Shown here: piece by piece, positions 10,891 to 21,695 of the stretch
Position numbering within the stretch: the stretch's first letter is position 1
How the letters are laid out: each line of letters begins with the position of its first letter
Assembly: GCA_033439255.1 (NCBI GenBank)
Contig: CM065885.1
Span: 2,232,001 to 2,296,000 of the forward strand
Direction of reading: 5' to 3'
Length of the DNA: 64,000 nucleotides
From: Hericium rajendrae
Lineage: Eukaryota > Basidiomycota > Agaricomycetes > Russulales > Hericiaceae
Notes under the pieces: generated by a model
Seen by the model: the letters and a program-made list of their open reading frames with translations, nothing else
Databases searched by the model: none
What the model was told of the DNA's origin: nothing
Program-made: the position numbers and the translations under genes

Positions 10891-10968
10891 CGCCTCTCAA
10901 AACGCGACCTAGAGCATAGAGATAAAAGGACCGAGGGACAGATGGATGTCAGGTGAGGGAGGCCCTCC

Positions 10969-11333
10969 CCACACTGTGGGCAAAGACCCATAAAAACCTA
11001 GAATATTTGAAGAAGTAATTTTGAATATGTGGTCTAAGACTTGTCAAGGACTGCTGTGAATATTTTGAGAAGTATTTTATAATAAAGCCACAAAACAATT
11101 CACAAGGGCTGCAGCAGATATCAGAGGAATAAAAGAGGAATACATCCTTACACATGGTTTATTCCTATTTTATTCCTCTTATATCTGCAGTAGTCCTTGT
11201 GAATTCTTTTGTGGTTTTATTAGAAAGTACTTCTCAAAATAATCATGGCAGTCCTTGACAAGTCTTAGACCACATATCCAAAATTACTTCATCAAATATT
11301 CTAGATTTTTATAGGTCTTTGCCTGCAGTGCCA
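10969..11333. mobile_element. CACTA-like MITE (foldback)
   Basis: A 359-bp element (10972-11330) whose two halves are long inverted repeats of ~170 bp (roughly 85% identical by eye). Ends read CACTGTGGGCAAAGACC and, inverted, CACTGCAGGCAAAGACC. It is flanked by the 3-bp direct repeat CCA (10969-10971, 11331-11333). The CACTR terminus and 3-bp target duplication are hallmarks of the EnSpm/CACTA superfamily. No coding capacity. Confidence 0.8.
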
Positions 11334-12449
11334 GGAGACTAGGGCAAGACCACGAGATCCCAGCCAAATGGTCACCATCCGGAAATTGAGGACCTTAAAA
11401 CGCCATCGAATAGGGGCACGCTAAAAAAGGAATCCACTCCGGGGCGCTGCAGCATGAGTGATGGATGTTCACGCGTCATGCTGCCACAGGCCAGAGCCTG
11501 GAATACTCTAAACACAGAATGAAGTAAGTAACGTTGGTCGAAGGCGAAACTGACAAACATCAATCAGCTTTGTGCGGATACCAGCTTGATGAGTACACGA
11601 TTCTATTCACAGCGTCGTACAGCCGCTTGATATGATAAAACGCATACGCGCAGGCATAAAGCGTCCGTCTTGATGCTAGAGACCTTGATGATCTGCACTG
11701 TATAGTAAGGAGTATTGTACCTCGTTGATTTCGCAGCGCTCATCAAAGCCACGGAAACGCTGATGTTGAGGTTTTACCGCTCGGAGACTGTAAGATATCA
11801 CATTCATAGAGATGATGGTGATAAACAAGAGAATTACGGAAAGACGAGGCCTGACGAGACGCAGAGGTAACGAAATATGGGCGAAGTGGGTGTTGAGAAG
11901 AGTGTGTTTCCGAAGTTTGCCGGTTCTGCCATCGCACGCAGACTGCCGCTGACTTTGGATCTCCTTCTCAACCTCGACCGACCAGACCTTTTCTTAGTTC
12001 TACACCTCCGTGTTTGCTGCCCGTCACGTCCAGTATTCGCAATACTTTAGCTTTGTATCTCCTGGTCCAAATAACTGACTTCACCTTGATAGGGGTCACT
12101 GTTTGAGCAGATCATGATTGATGCGGGAGATAAAGGTCCTCTCACTGCTGTGCTCTCAGCTGTTCTGCAGCGCCTGTGGCAGTTCTTGTGTTTAGCGCAA
12201 TGATGATTTTTACCGTAAGTTTCTCCGAAAGACTACAGAGGCATACGCCCTATCATACACATTGATACCGCACTTGTTCGATGATCCTTTGTTCCAGGAA
12301 CCATTCATCCCTTGACATAATACGGTCAGAGCAGCGCACTGCACATTCTCCTCGAGGAGTCGACATCAGGCCTCGATCTTAGGTGAGCAGCACCTATAAA
12401 GCAGTAGATCAGTACTCTTTGGACGGTCAATTGCCCTCGCCTCGGCGCA
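11334..12449. repeat. 5' part of tandem unit 1 (membrane-protein cluster)
   Basis: The stretch from about 11560 resembles 14350-14940 upstream of the second paralogue (for example GCGGATAYCARCTTGATGAG, and CGTCAAAGCCACG near the end). The block GAGCAGATCATGATTGATG near 12105 recurs at about 14945 and 16935. This marks the duplicated unit. No separate gene is convincing here. Confidence 0.55.
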
Positions 12450-13753
12450 ATGGCTTTAGCATCCTTCAATCAGACGACGCCGGCAGCAGGAACGAATGCG
12501 CTCCTCCCTCCGCCCGGTACCAATTGGCTTGCAGCGATCGGGCCCTCACTGTCCTTCCTTATGATCGGCTCTACCATGAGCTCGATTTTGATAGCTATGT
12601 TATTTGCATTGCTGTTTTTTTCTACGCCCGGGATCAGGCGTAAGCCTATCTTCATTTGCAACATAATATCTATACTCCTCGGGATTGCTCATGGTATCCT
12701 CAGTGGGTACGAAAATGTGAGTTCCCTGTCAGTTGTTCAAGTGCCATTGTTGCTGATTGATTTATGACAGATCCACGGTATTCTATCCCCTGACCTTCCT
12801 CAAAGGCCCGGAATGCTTATCGTCTATGGTTGCTTTGACTCTTTAACGCCCATCCTCGTCGACACTATCCTCCTTTTGCGATTATACGCAGTTTTTCCTC
12901 CAAGTCAGACACCCCGCATCAAATTTATCGCCATTATGGCATTTCCGGTCCTTCTCAAAATCGGCCGTATCGTCAACATAACGATATACCTCGCAAACTA
13001 TGCACAAAAAATACATGCCTCAGCAGTGTCAAACACGTCGGCAGGTGCCGCCTCGGTGCTCGTCACGTCCAAATTTCCGAATGTGAAGATTGAGTGGTTC
13101 TTCCAGATATTCGACGACGCGTAAGTCGTTCCCCAAATCCAGAAGTACGACGTTGACAATTTGCAATTACTTGATCAGATATTCTTCACTCATATTCCTG
13201 CTCCGCCTGCACATCGGGTCCCCCCGATCTTCACAAGTCGCTTCACAGTCTACCTGTCAGTCTTACCCGCTTATCAATTAGACAACTGATGCTCACGAAG
13301 GCTTAATTGGAACCACCCCCAGCTTCTTTCACTCAGCGCCTCAAAACGCTGTTCTGGATCTCGGTGACGAACTTCGTCTTCCCCGTCATGCTCTCCATTG
13401 CCCAGCTCGTAATCTACATGGCATCGTCGAACTACCTCCTCGCGCTTTATGTGGAGATGGCCAACTTCCACCTCACGATCATTGGGGTCGTCTTCGCGAC
13501 GCTTTGGTCGACTGCGGATGGGCACATGCGCGGGCACAAGTCCAGTGAGCCGACAGAGACGAACATGTCGGCCTTTGTGGTGGCGCGCATGTCGGGGCCC
13601 GACGCTTCTGTAGCGACAAGGCTGGAACTGCAGGAGCCTTGCGAAGGTCGTGCGGAGCGTGATGAAGAAAAGGCGGTAGATGTGCCCCGATCTCCGTATC
13701 GTTTGGAAGCGAGCATGAGTAGCTTGGAGCGGCCACAGGGGCTGGCTGATTAG
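12450..13753 (+). CDS. multi-pass membrane protein, tandem copy A
   Basis: Four exons: 12450-12716, 12771-13120, 13179-13255, 13323-13753 (1125 nt, 374 aa). Introns are 54, 58, 67 nt with GT-AG ends. The N terminus carries PPPGTNWLAAIGPSLSFLMI, then about seven hydrophobic segments; landmark motifs are FFSTPGIRRKPIF, LLLRLYAVFPPSQTPR, VKIEWFFQIFDDA and NYLLALYVEMANFHLTIIGV, with a polar Ser/Glu-rich C-terminal tail. This pattern occurs in unnamed Basidiomycete membrane-protein families that resemble seven-helix receptors. Function not known; receptor-like role is inference. The upstream region ends with a TATAAA-like element about 50 nt before the start. Confidence 0.85.
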
Positions 13754-15284
13754 AAGGATACTTATGGCGGCTTGGGGCCGCAATATGACCGCTATGAAAT
13801 GTATTTGTGCCTTTCGCTCATGTTCTGTGGTGGTAAATTATTTTGTCTATCCAGGCGATACGAAAATGTCGAGCTACAATATACTTACGAGCCATCCACG
13901 TCTCCCTATCGCGTCCATACTTACGACCACATGTCTGCTGCCGGGTGCAAGCTGCCGCTGATTTTGAACTTATTTTGTTCCGTTCGCTGAAGATCGAAGT
14001 CAGTCCCACCGTTTGCCTCATATCGCCAACGTTCATCAAGCTTTTCGATATGGACATCGCATTGAGAGGAGCCCGTTCCGGAGTTCAAGGTGCGTTGATG
14101 AACGACTCGGGATAAAGGGAATGGGGCTATGTATAGATTGCCATCCAACTTCCTCTGCCCACAAAATCGCAGCGCAGCGGCGCAAATGATGAAAGCTTCG
14201 ATACGGCTATCAAGTGGCCAATGAGCAGACGAACACTTGATAATCGGCCTATCATGTTTTGACTTTAATTCTGAGTAAACAGGATTTATTGACTTTGGAA
14301 GGAGGTGAACCTGTTTCTCTGCATCTCGTGGGGCTAGCAGCGAGCGCACAGGACAAAGATCAATCATGTTGCGCGGATATCAACTTGATGAGAACATGAT
14401 TCTGTTCACAGCTTGATTGACACGTTGCAGATGCCTAGGCATAACAAAAATGTCCATCTTGCTGTTGGAGGTCTTGACGCTCTGCCCTGTATAACATTGT
14501 ACCGCGTTAATTATGATACCGCAGCGCTCGTCAAAGCCACGAAGTAGATTATCACGCTGACCAGGGAATTTATCGCAAGCATAAGATGTGTGGTGAGAAA
14601 AAAAGAGCACTAGAGACGAAATGCAGACAGAGGGCCCGGGAGAGATTTGGGCGAAGTATAGATGAGACTCAGTTGAGACTCAGACCGACTTGTTTCCGGA
14701 GAACTCTCACTATCGTCGGAGTCCGCCCGTGTTTTGAGCTCCAAAGGCTCGGAAACTGCGGCTGACTCTGAATGTAATCTATCCTGTGAGGCTGGCAGAG
14801 CTGGCCCCGCCGTCCGAGTCTCACCGTCGACCTTTTTCTTAAGTTCTCCCTGTTCCAAAGTTCAAAGTAGTATGGAATCCTAGTCAAGCTTCGCATTCAT
14901 CCTTTTCGGCCGAATGGACCACATCGAGAGGAGTGACTGCTGGAGCAGATCATGGTTGATGTGCAAACTGAGCGTTCCGCACTGCCATGCACTATGATGC
15001 TTCAATCTAACGTCTCGTCTTCCTGCTCAGGTGATTACTCTCACGTCGAGGCACAACAATGACCTGCAGATACAGATAGCTCATCGAAGTTGATGCTGCA
15101 CTGACTTATCGATCTTTTGCTTCAACGAGAATCAGTCTCTCCCAATATGAATGCAAGTGGTCGACGCGGCCACTTACACTTTGAGGACACGGCGAATTCA
15201 CCTCTTGATCTCCGCAGGCAAGCAGCATCTATAAAGTAACTAAGCCTCATTTCTGTGCTTCACACCCACCCTCATCTTTGCGCA
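13754..15284. repeat. duplicated flank between paralogues A and B
   Basis: The 3' flank (GGTAAATTATTTTGTCTATC and ACGAGCCATCCACGTCTCCC, about 13830-13915) recurs after copies B (about 16640) and C (about 18610). The remainder resembles unit 1 upstream sequence. No independent gene is supported. Confidence 0.6.
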
Positions 15285-16559
15285 ATGACATCAATATCCT
15301 CGAACCAGACGACCCCTTTGGCGGCAGGAGCAAATCTGCTTCTCCCTCCGCCCGGGACCAACTGGCTTGCAGCTATCGGGCCGCCGCTGAACTTCCTTAT
15401 GATTGCCTCCACTATGGGCTCAATTTCGATAGTCATGCTGTTTGCATTGTTGTTTTTCTCGACGCCTGAGATACGACGCACGCCCATTTTCATCGCCAAT
15501 ATCATTGCTCTAGTCCTCGGTATTGGCGATGCGATCATCAACGGTTATGACATGGTATGTTCTTTTTCAATACCTACAGACCTCCCTTGACTGATAATAT
15601 TATGGCAGGTCCACACTATCCTGTTCCCCGAGTCCCCCATCGCGTCGAATGTGCTTATCCTCTTTAGCATCTTGAACCCCATCGTACCCATCTTCGTTGA
15701 TGCTATTCTTCTTCTACGAATTTACGCGGTTTTCCGCCCAAGTCAGACGCCGCGCCTCAAATTCATCGCAATCATGGTATTTCCGGTGCTCGTCAAAATC
15801 GGGCGTATCGTCAACAGCACGATATACATCGTAAACTACTCGCGGAATATACACTCCTACTCCGGGATCGCAAGCGCCGCATCTGTGATAGACAGGTCAA
15901 GCTTACCAAACGTGAAGATCGAGTGGTTTCTACAGATGCTTGATGACGTGTAAGACATACACGAAGTCTAATGTTGTTCGCTTCTGAATTACCCTTTCCA
16001 GGTACTCATCGCTTGTATTCCTGGTCCGCTTACATAGCGGGTCCTCCCAATCATCGCAGACTGCCTCACAAACAACCAGTCAGTTACATCTATTCATTAC
16101 AGGATACTACGCTCATGAAGGCTGAACTCACGCCATCCAGCCACCTTCGGCCAGCGTCTCAAAACCCTCTTCTGGATCTCCGTCAGCAACTTCGTCTTCC
16201 CGGTCATTTTATCTATTGTTCAGATCACAATTTACATGTCCTCTCCGAACTACCTCCTCGCACTCTACGTCGAAGAAATCAATTTTCACTTCACGATCAT
16301 TGGGGTCGTGTTCGCGACACTTTGGTCAAGCGCCGACCGGCACATTTGCAGCGAGCCGACAGAGACAAGCATGTCGGCGTTCGTCGTAGCACGCATGTCG
16401 ATATCCGAAGCTTCTGAAGCGACACGGCTGGAGCTACAGGAGCCTTGCATGGGGCATGTGGGGCGTGATGAAGAAAAGGTGATAGACTTGCCCCGATCTC
16501 CGTATCGTTTGGAGGCGAGCATGAGTAGCTTGGAGGGGGCCGCAGGGCTGGCTGATTAG
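15285..16559 (+). CDS. multi-pass membrane protein, tandem copy B
   Basis: Four exons with the same phases as copy A: 15285-15554, 15609-15949, 16002-16078, 16141-16559 (1107 nt, 368 aa). Exon 3 is 77 nt in all three copies, and its donor is GTCAGT in all three. Shared motifs include LPPPGTNWLAAIGPPLNFLM, FFSTPEIRRTPIF, LLLRIYAVFRPSQTPR, VKIEWFLQMLDDV and NYLLALYVEEINFHFTIIGV. The C-terminal tail (SSLEGAAGLAD) is almost the same as in copy A. The tandem array suggests recent amplification by unequal exchange. Confidence 0.85.
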
Positions 16560-17276
16560 AAGAATGCTCACGGCTGCTCGGAGCCACGATATAGCTGCTA
16601 TGAGATGCGTTTTGATGCATTTCGTTTATGTTCTGTGGCGGTGATTATTCTGTCTATCCAGGCGATACGAAACTTACAAGCTATGATGTACTTACGAGCC
16701 ATCCACGTCTCCCTATCGCATCCATACTTACGACCACCTGTCCGATCTAGCTGCCGGATACAAACTGTCGCTGACTTTAAATTTATCTTATTCCGTTCAC
16801 TGCAGTTCGTGTCTTCTTCCTCTTGTCTCCCTCGAACATCTCATTACATTGCTTCGTATCCCAAGGTGTGCAACTCTCTGGCTTCGCCGTTATCGAGTCG
16901 GAACAACTGATTGAATCATATCGATAGGGATGGTCCGTTGAGCAGATCATGATTGATGTGCGAACTAAGGGTCCCCGCACCGCTATGCCCTGCAGGGCTT
17001 CCAGCGTCTCGCCTGCAGTATAATGATTGCTTTCATTTTGAGGCCTTGCGGTCACACGAGACACCGCTGAGGCGCGCGGCCTATCAGAGAAGCCTTTACT
17101 TCGCTTTCCCGAGGATCCTTCTTTCAGTGATAATACATCTCTTTTGATCTTCGATTCCCTCAGAACATTACAACGTGGACATCACCTCTTGATCATCCCG
17201 AGGATGTAGCACCTATAAAAATAAGAGAGCCTTGCCCCTGGGATGGGGAAAGGCGATTCGCCCCCATCTCGGCGCG
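16560..17276. repeat. duplicated flank between paralogues B and C
   Basis: Contains the shared 3' flank motifs and the GAGCAGATCATGATTGATG block at about 16935. Shorter than the A-B spacer, so the third unit is truncated upstream. TATAAA lies about 60 nt before the copy C start. Confidence 0.55.
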
Positions 17277-18538
17277 ATGGCCTCAGCATCCTCGAACTCG
17301 ACCATCCCGCTGGCAGCAGGAGCAGATGCTCTCTCCCCTCCACCGGGGACCAACTGGCTTGCGGCTATTCGCCCCTCTCTCACCTTCCTCATGATCGAAT
17401 CTACCATGGGCTCGATCTTAATCGCCATGCTATTAGCTCTGCTGTTTTTCTCGACGCCCGAGATCAGGCGAAAGCTGATCTTCATTTTCAATGTGACGGC
17501 TGTAGTCCTCGGGGTTTGCGATTCGATCCTCAACGGTTATAGCACTGTGCGTTTTATTCTCTTTATCCTATATATTTCTGTGAATTGATTATGATAGATC
17601 CACACTATCTTATCCCCCGACCATCCCGAAAAGCCCGGAGTGTTAATCGCCATTGGATGCTTTGACTCCTTCACCCCCATTCTCGTCGACACTATCCTTC
17701 TCTTGCGCCTATACGCGGTCTATCCCCCAAGTCAAACGCCCCGAACCAAGTTCATTGCCATCATGGCCTTTCCGGTTTTCCTCAAAATCGGTCGGGTCGT
17801 CAGTGGAGTGATATATCTTGCAAACTATGCGCAGAACATACGCTCCTTGGTGGGAGTCACTTCTGGGCCGGCCGGCGGGATGGTGCTTGTCACGTCAAAT
17901 TTGCCAAACGTGAAAATCGAGTGGTTTATCCAGATATTCGACGACGCGTAAGCCAATCTAGAGATGTGATATCATTGGTTGAAATGAAGCAACGCCCTCT
18001 TGACCAGATATTGTTCGATTCTATTCCTACTTCGTCTAAAGGTCGACTCTGCCTGGCCGGGACAGCTTTTCACTAGAACACAAAGTCAGTCCCACCATTT
18101 GGTTCAGATCGCCGACGTTCATCACGACTTTCGTACGATGTAGCGTCCTTCGGCCAGCGCCTCAAAACCCTCTTCTGGATCTCGGTCACGAACTTCGTCT
18201 TCCCCTCTATACTGTCCATCGCGCAGCTCGCGATATACATGTCCTCCTCCAACTACCTCCTCGCGCTCTACGTCGAGGAGGTCAATTTCCACCTCACGAT
18301 CGTCGGCGTCGTGTTCGCCACGCTTTGGTCGACCGCGAATGGGCACATGCGAAGCAGGCAGTCTATGGAGGCAGACACGTCAATGTTTGTAGCGTGTGTT
18401 CCAGGGCTTGACACTTCCGGTTCGACGGTATTGGAGCTATCGCAGCCTTGCGAAAGCCGTGCATCTTGTGATGTGGAAAAGGCAAACGCACCGAGTTCGC
18501 CGTATCATCTGGAGGGACCGATGGGACTGGCCTTGTAG
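17277..18538 (+). CDS. multi-pass membrane protein, tandem copy C
   Basis: Four exons: 17277-17546, 17598-17947, 18008-18084, 18144-18538 (1092 nt, 363 aa). Intron 1 uses the donor GTGCGT. Same motifs as A and B: PPPGTNWLAAIRPSLTFLMI, FFSTPEIRRKLIF, LLLRLYAVYPPSQTPR, VKIEWFIQIFDDA, NYLLALYVEEVNFHLTIVGV. The cytoplasmic-type tail is the most diverged part and lacks the SSLE-GLAD ending in full. The ATG is chosen by alignment to the other copies; an upstream in-frame ATG at 17232 would add 15 codons absent from them. Confidence 0.85.
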
Positions 18539-18788
18539 AGGTACTGAATACTAGGGTCATGGCTTGCTTGCTACGAGTTTTGCGACGATGTGCTTATGCC
18601 CCTTCACGTCCTGCGATGGTAAATTATTTTATGTATCAATGCGATAGTACCAAACTACAATGTACTTATGAATCGTCCCCGTCTCCCTAACATATGCATA
18701 CACATTTTCCTCGGTAACTGTACAACAAAGATTCGAAGCAATCATACAATCCACACAATAATGGCACGAATAACACGTCGTCGAAGCC

Positions 18789-19914
18789 TCACTGATCGTA
18801 ATAACTACACCCCCTCAAATAAAACAGCGTCCCCTGCTGCACACGGCCGCCCTTCTCCACCGCCTCCACGAGGCCTTCCTCGTCGCCTTCGCGTGCGCGC
18901 CATACTGTCAGCGACTTCCATGCGTTCCCGTTCGGACGCGCAGCACGCTCGACGCGGCCGTCCACGTCCAGAATCGCGTTCTCGATTTGCGACGGCGAGG
19001 ACGCATCCACCTCGCGCAGGTCGGCGGTGTCGGGCGATAAGGGGAGGTGCGCAGTCGTGCCGGGTGGAAGAAGCAGGGTCATAGAGAAAGACCGGGCGCT
19101 CGACTGCACATCGTCGATCTGCACGCACATAAACACAAGCATCCCAGACCATACGAAGACCGCAACGCACCAACACGTCCTTCTCAACCACGACTCCAAG
19201 CGCCGCGAACCGCCGCCGATACGCAAGCACATCTCCGGCCTTCACAACCCCCGCCCTCACCAGATCCTGCAGGCGCCACTCGCCCGCGTCCCCCGCCCGC
19301 TCGTGCGCCCCGCCCGGCGGCGCCGGCGCGTTGTCCGCGGCCCACGCCTCGTCCTTCCACGGCGCGTGCAGCGTCCCCGCGCGCACGCCCGCCTCGTACG
19401 CGGCGAGCTTGTCCGCGTGCGCGCGCGTGAGCCAGCCCGTGTAGAGGTGGTCCTGCCATGTGCGCAGCGCGGCGAGGGTGTGCGCGTCCGTGAAGACCGC
19501 GGGGTTGAGGTCGGTGGGGTCGGGGCGGGGCGGCGATGGTGGGGAGGGCGCGGGCGGGGCGGCGGGGTGCGCGGGGCCGACGCTGGGGTGGTGTGTGCGG
19601 AAGGCGGTGCGGGGGAGGAGTGCGGCGAGGTGCGTGCGCGCGGCGGGGGAGAGGGCGGTCCAGGTCGTGAGGTTAATGAGGTCCTGCAGGTGGTCAGCTC
19701 GCGCGCGTGGACGGCGCTCGCACGCAATGCGCACCGACATGTCAGCTTTGGTGAGCGCGCTCCGGGGCTCCTCGAGCAGGATGCGGAGCTGCTCGTCCGC
19801 GTCGGGCGCTTTGGGTGCGGCACGGGCGGGCTTGCTGCTGGACGGCTCGGGTGCGTCGCGCCGCGTCACTTGGGCGCGGGCGCGGGTTGAGCGGCGGGGC
19901 TGGTCATCGGACAT
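18789..19914 (-). CDS. Asx-homology / DEUBAD domain protein
   Basis: Two exons (19914-19171 and 19118-18789; intron 52 nt), 357 aa. Basic/Ser-rich N terminus (RRSTRARAQVTRR), then residues ~40-105 with LRILLEEPRSALTKADMSVR and LINLTTWTALSPAARTHLAA. This is the helical pattern of the ASX DEUBAD domain, which in animal ASXL activates a deubiquitinase on chromatin. A second conserved block follows (LRTWQDHLYTGWLTRAHADK, then WKDEAW) and ends EWRLQDLVRAGVVKAGDVLAYRR. The C-terminal exon (ILDVDGRVERAARPNGNAWK) is seen in fungal proteins of this type. Likely nuclear. The middle is very Pro/Ala-rich and GC-rich. Confidence 0.75.
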
Positions 19915-20475
19915 GGCTCAGATAACTGGAAGGAAGACCTGTAGATACGTCGATTAATGGTACATTAGACACGGTATGGGCAAGCCTGGTGGTAGTACGG
20001 GTGTAAGAAGAAGAACGCGTTGACGCCTCGGTTTTTCATTAGAATTGAGTGCAGTCTCACGTTCGATGCAATCATGGCATCAGCTCCTCGTAAGACCTGT
20101 GGTGACTGAAATGTGGAAGTGAACTAATCGAGATTCACTGTATCGATTGTGGACGTGCTCGAGACTATCAAGTAGTTGAAGATGATGAGATTATTGAATT
20201 CGCAGGGCTCAAAGCAAGGTGGCTGCAGAAATTTCGTGCATAGCAAACGGTACATGTGAAAGCACGACTGGTGTGATAAGCCCTTCAGGCGGTATAATAG
20301 TGTACTGCAAGTCGTACGTATGTGTGATGCATAAGGTATATGTACAACGTGTAACAGAACCAATGTGATGATAACGGTATGCAGGAGACGGAGACAGATG
20401 TAATGTAGGAACAAAATCAAGGAACAATTTGACGTTGAAGACGATTTCGAGCACTGTGAGGACCGATCATTGCCC

Positions 20476-21243
20476 TTACGCGGGCAACATGGAGGCGTCG
20501 GCGCGGTAGCATTCGTAGCACGTAGTCGAATCACTATTGCGGTGTCAGCAGTGCACGACACCGTCCGAGAGTCTAGAGACGTACCTCTGTGGGATTTCAA
20601 TGCAGCAGCCCCTGCACACAATCTTCCCGCACCCCGAGATCCATCCCTCTTCGATCTTCGCCTCCGTATCCTTCGGACCATCATCGGCCTCGCGAAACTT
20701 CCTCCGCCCAATGGCAGTGGGCGTGCTCGTGGCATTCATGTTCGTGTTCGAGAGACTGAGAGCGGCGCGGCGGGGCGAAGGCGCTGGGGTCGCAGGCGGG
20801 GTGGGAGAGTTGGAGAGGAGCGGCGTCGGCGGGTACGACGGGGGCGCGGCGCTGCACATGCGCGAGCAGATCGTGCACGTCGGCGCTGAACACCTTTATT
20901 TAGGCACGTTAGCGATGGGTACGCGTGTAATGGGTGATGCGCACCTCGCGCAGGACACCATCTGACCCGACTTGGCGCTCAGAGCACGATGGCACGACGT
21001 ACAGCTGAGCAGTTTCGTTGCCTTGGGGGACATCGGCGGCGTGCTGTTCATCGCCGAAACATCATAAATTGGGGCTGGCGAGGCAGCCGAAATGTCGTCG
21101 ACAGATAGCAGACGACGGCGCTTCAGCGGTGGCTCTTTCGCCGGAGTCGCGCCTGGAATGCCTATGACTTATGGGTGTGTAACGTGCATAGATGCAAGTT
21201 GGTAAAGCGACGTACGCAGAGGGCTAGAGTGCAGAGTGGGCAT
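20476..21243 (-). CDS. conserved cysteine-rich zinc-binding protein
   Basis: Four exons: 21243-21216, 21161-20945, 20893-20585, 20533-20476 (612 nt, 203 aa), all GT-AG introns of 51-54 nt. The protein has a basic patch (PLKRRRLLSVDD) and a Cys cluster CTSCHRALSAKSGQMVSCAR followed by CSAPTCTICSRMC. After a Pro/Ser linker with a second basic region it ends GCGKIVCRGCC then TTCYECYRADASMLPA. The CxxC pairs at both ends suggest two or more zinc sites split by a disordered linker. I cannot name the family; it has the look of a nuclear fungal protein. The start is supported by an exon that splices cleanly into the next one. Confidence 0.65.
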
Positions 21244-21465
21244 TGTAGTCTTGTAGTCTTGTCGTTGTGGTAAGAGACAAGGAAGTTGCTGTGACTGAGC
21301 CCGTAGATGAGGACAAAGCTCCGTGACAAGCCACAACGCGCGGTCCGGTCGAGCGTCAATACTTTCATTCAAGTGCGTGTGCAGTTCCCGCAGACGCAGG
21401 GTCGTGACAATGTATTTAAACATATAAAGAACGAAGAAAAAATGCTGCAGCTCACAAAACTGTGA

Positions 21466-21537
21466 TACGCCGAAGGGGAGTCGAACTCCTGCCGCTTGCT
21501 TGGAAGGCAAGCATGATAACCGCTTCACCATCGGCGT
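21466..21537 (-). tRNA. tRNA-Gly (anticodon TCC)
   Basis: On the minus strand the acceptor stem ACGCCGA pairs exactly with TCGGCGT at the 3' end, followed by A73. The A box is TGGTGAAGCGG, the anticodon stem-loop is CTTGC-CTTCCAA-GCAAG (anticodon TCC, reads GGA) and the T loop is TTCGACT. No intron. 72 nt. Confidence 0.93.
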
Positions 21538-21695
21538 GCATACATTTGTTTACAGCGAAATACTAGATCAACATTTCTGGTAGACGCGCCACGCCCCGCC
21601 CCGGCGAAACCGACTTGTAGCAGACCCAGCTTCGGCATCGACGACGACGACCAGCAACAGCCGTCCCTCTCTTCTTCCTCGCAATTCTTGCGGCC

